A stretch of 20,268 bases of DNA, from contig DASWIV010000071.1 in assembly GCA_036397475.1 (NCBI GenBank), positions 1-20,268 on the forward strand. The letters are read 5' to 3'. Below the pieces are notes generated by a model that was not told the origin of the DNA, made no database searches, and saw only the letters and a program-made list of their open reading frames with translations. Source of the DNA: DASWIV01 sp036397475 (lineage in GTDB: Bacteria > JAJVIF01 > JAPKYR01). Both the position numbers and the translations under genes were made by a program. Below, piece by piece: positions 15,810 to 20,268 of this stretch (positions are counted from its first letter, which is position 1; the number at the start of each line of letters is the position of its first letter).

Positions 15810-16595
15810 ATGCGAATTCCATGCGTCTATGCCAACTGGAAAATGAACAAGACCCTGTCCGAAGCGATGGATTACATATATGAATTCGTCCCGGCCCTGT
15901 TCAGGGACGTGGATGAATCGTCGATAAGCGTGACGATATTCGCTCCATCTCCATTCATTCACGCGATGAGGTCTGAACTTGGCGATGAATCGCCGATGTA
16001 CATAGGGGCGCAGGATCTTCATTTCGAAAAGGACGGGGCGTGGACAGGCGAGACCAGCGGTACTCAGGTCAGATCTGCCGGTGCTACCCATGTTCTTGTA
16101 GGGCATTCCGAACGAAGAACCAAATGTAATGAAGACAACTCTACGGTCGGGAAAAAATTAACCCGCGCATTGAAGGACAGGTTAATTCCGGTCCTCTGTG
16201 TAGGCGAAAAATTGATGGACAGGGAAGCGGGTAAAACCAGGGACGTTGTTGCTGAACAGCTTGGCTACGCATGGGAAGGGCTTGAGGTGACAGGCGGTGC
16301 GATAATCGCGTATGAACCTGTATGGGCTATTGGTACAGGCAAGCAGGCTGAACCAAAGGATGCACAGGAAATGTGTGGTTTCATAAGGAACTGGATCAAG
16401 GAGCGATTCACGCCTGAAACCGCGAGCGCCATAAGAATTTTATATGGCGGCAGCATCACCTCTTCAATCTCAAAATCATACACAAATCTTCCCGACGTGG
16501 ACGGAGTGCTGGTTGGGGGAGCGAGTCTCGACCTCAACGAATTTCTCGCTATTACAAGGGCATTTGCGGCGAAGGTAGCGGGGGGAGTCTCCTGA
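15810..16595 (+). CDS. tpiA: Triose-phosphate isomerase
   Basis: A 261-residue TIM-barrel enzyme (usual about 250) that interconverts dihydroxyacetone phosphate and glyceraldehyde 3-phosphate. The catalytic residues are present: Asn9 and Lys11 in YANWKMNKT, the His in LVGHSERR, and the Glu in AYEPVWAIGTG, which also marks the flexible loop. Phosphate-binding LYGGSI and VGGASL close the barrel. Changes from the common pattern are small: GHSERRTKCNED has Cys-Asn where Phe-Gly is frequent, and LYGGSITSSIS replaces LYGGSVKP. The start is the ATG at 15810, with AGAGG six bases upstream; a TTG at 15771 would add 13 residues without family match. The next gene begins one base after its stop, so it is co-transcribed. 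Many bacteria have secG next in this place; here it is a STAS/receiver-like protein. Confidence 0.97.
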   Translation: MRIPCVYANWKMNKTLSEAMDYIYEFVPALFRDVDESSISVTIFAPSPFIHAMRSELGDESPMYIGAQDLHFEKDGAWTGETSGTQVRSAGATHVLVGHSERRTKCNEDNSTVGKKLTRALKDRLIPVLCVGEKLMDREAGKTRDVVAEQLGYAWEGLEVTGGAIIAYEPVWAIGTGKQAEPKDAQEMCGFIRNWIKERFTPETASAIRILYGGSITSSISKSYTNLPDVDGVLVGGASLDLNEFLAITRAFAAKVAGGVS

Positions 16596-16596
16596 A

Positions 16597-17400
16597 ATGC
16601 CCCTTGAACTTCGGCGGAGGAGGATCGGGAGCGGCGATAAAGCCGTAGAGATAATCGACGTCAACGGCAGGCTCGATATGCCGGGCGCAGCCGCACTTCG
16701 CACCAAGGTACAGGATATTCTCAAGGAGCATCTTCCAAGAATTGTATTAAACATGCGTGAATGCATCGAGATCCATCGTGAGATGATCGGTACATTTCAT
16801 TCCCTGGGCCGTGCCTGCCATCGTGCAGGAGGCGGAATGATCGTCTGCTCCGCTGAAGGAGACGTCAACGAATATATTTTAACTTTCGCCGACCGGTCTC
16901 TCCTGGCATGGTACGAAACCGAACGGGAAGCGATTATCGCGCTTGGAGGCGAAGTTGAGCCGCTTCCGGAAGAGCCGGCGGAACACGAGCCCCTGCCTGT
17001 TGTAGCGTGCGGCAACGACCAGGTTTTCAAAGTGCTGTTCTGGAAACTTAATGCCCTCGGTGGGCACCCGGTCGGAAAATTCGACAGTGTGCAGGGGTGC
17101 ATGGATTTTCTGGCCAGACGGGATGTCCACAGCATTATCCTCGACGCAAGCATGAACCCTTATGATGTCACGAAACTGATCCATACGATCAAGTCAAGAA
17201 TTAAGACCAGGAAGGTCGGCCTGTTCGTGGTCGGTGCCCCGTCGAATGCGAGCACCGGGAGAGCGCTGGTGCTGGAAGGTGCCGACCATTATGTGCCGAT
17301 AACGTTTAACGGCGAAGAGATTCCTGCTAAAATCGACGGGAAAAAGTTTTTCCTTCGACTGAAAGATATCTATGAGCGCTTCGACGCCCGTAATAAATAA
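16597..17400 (+). CDS. STAS domain plus degenerate receiver-like domain protein
   Basis: A 267-residue soluble protein with two apparent domains. Residues about 1-117 follow the STAS (anti-sigma-factor antagonist) pattern: AVEIIDVNGRLDMPGAAAL, then PRIVLNMRECIEI and a Gly-rich turn before MIVCSAEGDVNEYI. Residues about 132-265 look like a response-regulator receiver fold: PVVACGNDQVFKVLFWKL, SIILDASMNPYD with Asp183 at the phospho-acceptor place, then LFVVGAPS and GADHYVPITF. In typical antagonists a Ser in a DSSG-like motif is phosphorylated; here that stretch is EIHREM, with no Ser or Thr. In the receiver half the paired N-terminal acids and the conserved Lys are not evident. A proline/glutamate linker (EPLPEEPAEHEPLP, 121-134) joins the halves. 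It starts one base after the tpiA stop, with GGGGAG ten bases before the ATG. The domain assignment is from pattern recognition. It could be a partner-switching or ligand-binding regulator. Confidence 0.7.
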   Translation: MPLELRRRRIGSGDKAVEIIDVNGRLDMPGAAALRTKVQDILKEHLPRIVLNMRECIEIHREMIGTFHSLGRACHRAGGGMIVCSAEGDVNEYILTFADRSLLAWYETEREAIIALGGEVEPLPEEPAEHEPLPVVACGNDQVFKVLFWKLNALGGHPVGKFDSVQGCMDFLARRDVHSIILDASMNPYDVTKLIHTIKSRIKTRKVGLFVVGAPSNASTGRALVLEGADHYVPITFNGEEIPAKIDGKKFFLRLKDIYERFDARNK

Positions 17401-17423
17401 TTCACTGTTAAGAAGGCTTCACC

Positions 17424-18539
17424 ATGTACCCCGACCACGATAACTTCACCGCCCCGGAGTTTGAAGATATCAAGTATGCTCACTCCCGTATAGCGGTTTA
17501 TTCCCACGAAGATTTCATAAAGCATCATACCGGCCATCATCCGGAAAATTCGAACCGCCTGCTGGTATCGATCAACGCCATAAAAGAGAACGAAGTAAAT
17601 GAAAAGATCGACTGGATGTCGCCTGAGCCATGCGACGAAGACGATATTCTCCGCTGCCACACCAGTGGTCATCTCAAGGAAGTAAAGCGTGCATGCGATG
17701 AATCGGCGAACGCTCCTCAAAAAATGATCAGGCTCGATCCTGACACCGTTGTGTGTCCATCGAGCTATTCAGCTGCCACAAGGGCAGTCGGTGCCCTTTG
17801 CCAGGGGGTGGACCTGCTCCTTGGACAAAAGGAATATTCAATCGTATGGGGACTGGTGCGTCCGCCCGGACATCACGCGGTTCCGGAGAGGTCGATGGGA
17901 TTCTGCCTGTTCAATAACGCGGCTTGCGCGGCTGAATACGCGAGGGCAAACTACGGTGTCGAGCGTGTAATGATCATAGATTTCGACGCTCATCATGGTA
18001 ATGGCACACAGGATATTTTTTACTCGGATCCGGGAGTGCTGTACACGTCAATCCACCAGTCATACCATTATCCCGGGACTGGCCATATAGATGAGACAGG
18101 GAATGGAAAGGGAAGGGGATACAATGTCAATTTCCCTGTCCTGGCAGGTGCAGGCAACGACACATTTTCGCTTTACCATAAAGAGGTAGTCGCCCCGATC
18201 GCAATCGCGTATAAGCCGCAGCTCATAATCGTCTCTGCCGGTTTCGATGCCCATATCGACGATCCCCTTTGCATGCTGCAGGTCACCACAGAGATGTTCG
18301 GGCAGACTACCTGCCTGATACGCGCTTTCGCGAACGATGTCGGAGCCCCGGTTATTTTCACACTTGAAGGCGGATATAACCTTGAAGCGATGTCAGACTC
18401 GCTCATAAGCTGCCTTGAAGCCTCGACAGCGGAATCATTTTGTGAGACCGATGTGCCCATGAGAGGACGTCCGTCACCGGGTGCGGTTGAAACCCTCGAC
18501 CACCTGCGGGAAGTTTTAAAAAGCCACTGGGATTTTTAA
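17424..18539 (+). CDS. Histone-deacetylase-family amidohydrolase
   Basis: A 371-residue zinc-dependent deacetylase of the arginase/HDAC fold. Bacterial members remove acetyl groups from lysine, polyamines or other amines. The catalytic residues are visible: the His pair in RPPGHHAVPE (150-151), zinc ligands Asp188 and His190 in DFDAHHGNGTQD, Asp275 in SAGFDAH, and the transition-state Tyr318 in LEGGYNL. The N-terminal HTGHHPENSNRLL (35-47) is also typical. Length and the GFCLFNNAA motif fit the class II-like bacterial group rather than AcuC specifically, so no symbol is given. GAAGG lies seven bases before the ATG. It sits 23 bases downstream of the STAS/receiver-like gene and may be on the same transcript. 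Its stop TAA overlaps the stop of the convergent membrane-protein gene. The protein is active by motif; the substrate is unknown. Confidence 0.93.
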   Translation: MYPDHDNFTAPEFEDIKYAHSRIAVYSHEDFIKHHTGHHPENSNRLLVSINAIKENEVNEKIDWMSPEPCDEDDILRCHTSGHLKEVKRACDESANAPQKMIRLDPDTVVCPSSYSAATRAVGALCQGVDLLLGQKEYSIVWGLVRPPGHHAVPERSMGFCLFNNAACAAEYARANYGVERVMIIDFDAHHGNGTQDIFYSDPGVLYTSIHQSYHYPGTGHIDETGNGKGRGYNVNFPVLAGAGNDTFSLYHKEVVAPIAIAYKPQLIIVSAGFDAHIDDPLCMLQVTTEMFGQTTCLIRAFANDVGAPVIFTLEGGYNLEAMSDSLISCLEASTAESFCETDVPMRGRPSPGAVETLDHLREVLKSHWDF

Positions 18540-19456
18540 CCATGAGTGCGCAGTTTGCACAGGTGTTTTTCGGCGTACATGAGGAGAAGAATAACGGCAA
18601 TCCCCGTTACAGAAATAATTACTGGAACCGCCCTAAGCAATACCCACCGGGTAGTTGAGGCGGTAAACCCCCCATGTGAAAGAACAATCGCATTAATTGA
18701 AAGAATTGATATTCCGGCAGCTATATACGGGAGCCTTCCGGATCGTACAGGTGAACTCATGCCCGGCCGGCTGACGTGACCCCTTTCTATTTTGACCCAT
18801 GAAACAGGCACGAGAAGAATATCCAGCGCGGAGAGAAGAGGGAAAAACGCGAATACCGCTAAAGCCGGTGCGTACAGGCATACGGCGGTGAATATGATGT
18901 CGGTCAGGAGCGAAGGTCCGGAGTTATATCCGCCGGACAACGCGGCACCTGCAGTAAACAGGACGAAGAATGCAACATTAATTACCCACAGCGCGATGAT
19001 CTTTAGTGCTTTGCGGCTCCATGTGATGTCAAGCAGGGGGAATCTGGAGACGCTCCCGACTGTCGCGGCTACAATTTCCGCCTCGGTGAGTGGGGACTCC
19101 AGAAGTAACTCGATCGCGTGTGGATCGTCCAGGGGAGACGGGTAATTTCTTGACGCATCCGCCTGTGCAGCAAGTCCGGAAAGGAATAATCCGCCAAATA
19201 CCGGAATGGGCATTAAAATTACCATCAGGGCGACCGGGAGTCCCTGGAAATCATTAAAAATCACATGGAGCAACCCTAACATGCAGAGGATAAGCATGAC
19301 TGAAAGCTGCCATCTGACATGGCGTTCCGGATTAAGGATGTCAATTAATTCGATTCGCCCGATCAGCAGGTCGATGAGATAATTGTAGAGAGGATTATCC
19401 TCCAGGCGCAATAACTCATGAAATACACGAAAATAATTTTTGAAAAAATTCCTCAC
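18536..19456 (-). CDS. Unrecognised multi-pass membrane protein downstream of moxR
   Basis: A 306-residue protein with about six to seven predicted membrane segments: roughly residues 48-68, 72-95, 148-170, 182-216 (possibly two), 240-260 and 268-292. The N-terminus is amphipathic and aromatic (FFKNYFRVFHELLRLEDNP). A central polar loop near residues 97-145, with HAIELLLESPLTEAEIVAA, is probably cytoplasmic. I do not recognise a family; the layout resembles ABC-2-type permeases, but no ATPase partner other than the MoxR protein is visible. The start is GTG at 19456, with no strong ribosome binding site. It follows moxR after 39 bases, so it is probably in the same operon. Many MoxR operons encode DUF58, transglutaminase and von Willebrand factor proteins; a membrane protein of this kind as the next gene is unusual to me. 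Its stop overlaps that of the deacetylase gene by four bases. Confidence 0.75.
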   Translation of the reverse strand: MRNFFKNYFRVFHELLRLEDNPLYNYLIDLLIGRIELIDILNPERHVRWQLSVMLILCMLGLLHVIFNDFQGLPVALMVILMPIPVFGGLFLSGLAAQADASRNYPSPLDDPHAIELLLESPLTEAEIVAATVGSVSRFPLLDITWSRKALKIIALWVINVAFFVLFTAGAALSGGYNSGPSLLTDIIFTAVCLYAPALAVFAFFPLLSALDILLVPVSWVKIERGHVSRPGMSSPVRSGRLPYIAAGISILSINAIVLSHGGFTASTTRWVLLRAVPVIISVTGIAVILLLMYAEKHLCKLRTHG

Positions 19457-19495
19457 GCATGGAGATTATCTCATATTTGAAGCGGTAATCAGCGA

Positions 19496-20268
19496 TCAGG
19501 GTACATAAACAGCGCCTAGGATTTTCTGGACTATGTCCTCGCTGGTTACTTCCTCTGCTTCAGCTTCGTAAGTGAGAAGAATTCTATGGCGAAGCACATC
19601 CATTACCATTGCCTTTACATCGTCGGGTGTAACGAATCCGCGTCCGTTCAAAAACGCGAATGCCTTGGCTGTCATAACAAGGTAAATGCTGGCGCGAGGC
19701 GACGCCCCGTACTCGATCAGGTACTCTACATCGAGATTGAATTCCTTCGGGTTGCGGGTGGCGTAGACTATATCCAGGACATATTTCTTGATATTCTCAT
19801 CGACATAGATCTTGTCGACCATGTCCTGCATCTCAATTACCTGTTTGGGATTAATTACCGGCTTAAGGGTGATCTTTTCTCCGGATGTGATTCGGTCGAT
19901 TATCAGGCTTTCTTCCGCTCTCCAGGGATATGTGACTTTTACCTTGAGCATGAAACGGTCGAGCTGGGCTTCGGGAAGTGGATACGTGCCTTCCGTTTCT
20001 ATCGGGTTCTGGGTAGCCATTACGAGGAATGGATTCGGGAGCTTAAATGTATTTTCACCGATCGTGACCTGCTTCTCCTGCATGGCTTCAAGCAGGGCCG
20101 ACTGTACTTTCGCAGGCGCTCTGTTTATCTCGTCGGCGAGCAGCAGGTTCGCGAATACCGGTCCCTTTCGCGTTGAAAAGTCAGACGTCTGCGGATTATA
20201 TATTCTTGTCCCGACAATATCGGCAGGGAGAAGGTCAGGGGTGAACTGAATTCGCGAAAAATCAGCCC
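19496..20268 (-). CDS. MoxR-family AAA+ ATPase, C-terminal part (cut by window edge)
   Basis: The window holds 257 codons and the stop; the start and Walker A motif lie beyond the right edge. The frame is open across 20084-20268, so the true protein continues upstream of the Met at 20083. Visible motifs are the Walker B LLLADEINRAP (about 20131-20163), the sensor region VMATQNPIETEGTYPLPEAQ (the MoxR hallmark), the arginine-finger segment AQLDRFMLKV, and the C-terminal lid with GASPRASIYLVMTAKA and RHRILLTYEAEAE. MoxR ATPases act as chaperones that assemble or activate partner proteins, often membrane or VWA-domain proteins. The usual partners (DUF58, VWA) are not seen in this window; they may be upstream. 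The gene immediately downstream encodes a multi-pass membrane protein. The family assignment is certain. Confidence 0.95.
   Translation of the reverse strand, partial: ADFSRIQFTPDLLPADIVGTRIYNPQTSDFSTRKGPVFANLLLADEINRAPAKVQSALLEAMQEKQVTIGENTFKLPNPFLVMATQNPIETEGTYPLPEAQLDRFMLKVKVTYPWRAEESLIIDRITSGEKITLKPVINPKQVIEMQDMVDKIYVDENIKKYVLDIVYATRNPKEFNLDVEYLIEYGASPRASIYLVMTAKAFAFLNGRGFVTPDDVKAMVMDVLRHRILLTYEAEAEEVTSEDIVQKILGAVYVP

Noticed and set aside
19586..20176. 196-codon plus-strand frame opposite moxR
   Set aside because: It is a shadow of the MoxR coding sequence, whose motifs are intact on the minus strand.
1..20268. tRNA, rRNA, CRISPR arrays, transposases or phage genes
   Set aside because: Scanning by eye found no such sequences or repeats; small non-coding RNAs cannot be excluded without computation.

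Overview
The window comes from a bacterial chromosome of roughly balanced base composition and is tightly packed with protein genes. No rRNA, tRNA, CRISPR array or insertion sequence was seen, and no gene-free stretch exceeds about 140 bases. A lipobox protein, a polysaccharide flippase with glycosyltransferases, RapZ and MoxR suggest a bacterium with a complex envelope. The gene order (murG away from the division cluster; rapZ beside gap-pgk-tpiA; tpiA followed by a STAS/receiver-like protein) matches no model genome I know, so an uncultured lineage is plausible. I cannot name the phylum from sequence alone.

Layout. (1) Positions 1-5424, minus strand: a compact envelope-glycan operon reading from right to left. 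It holds a MurG-like GlcNAc transferase, a family 2 glycosyltransferase, an unrecognised 232-residue protein, a SAM methyltransferase, a MOP-type lipid-linked glycan flippase and, after a terminator-like hairpin, the start of a small membrane protein cut by the window edge. (2) Positions 5535-7043, plus strand: a divergent DUF4173-type membrane protein. (3) Positions 7182-11687, plus: cutA, a TPR lipoprotein with a very glutamate-rich linker, and uvrA. (4) Positions 11789-13347, plus: an O6-methylguanine-DNA methyltransferase gene and rapZ. (5) Positions 13425-18539, plus: gap, pgk, tpiA, a STAS plus receiver-like protein and a histone-deacetylase-family hydrolase. (6) Positions 18536-20268, minus: a MoxR AAA+ ATPase (cut by the right edge) followed by a multi-pass membrane protein whose stop codon overlaps that of the deacetylase gene.

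How they fit together. The left operon looks like an assembly line for a lipid-linked glycan: sugar addition (MurG-like, GT2), methylation, then flipping across the membrane. The central genes give three successive triose-phosphate enzymes from one locus. The GAPDH carries residues (Ser40, Asn200, Ser201) associated with NADP use rather than NAD use, which would point to a biosynthetic direction. The STAS/receiver protein beside tpiA lacks the usual phosphorylatable serine and may be a binding or partner-switch protein that does not work by the usual phosphorylation. The points most worth a second look are the divergent MurG with its unknown operon partner, the NADP-type GAPDH signature, the degenerate STAS/receiver protein and the hairpin leader of rapZ.
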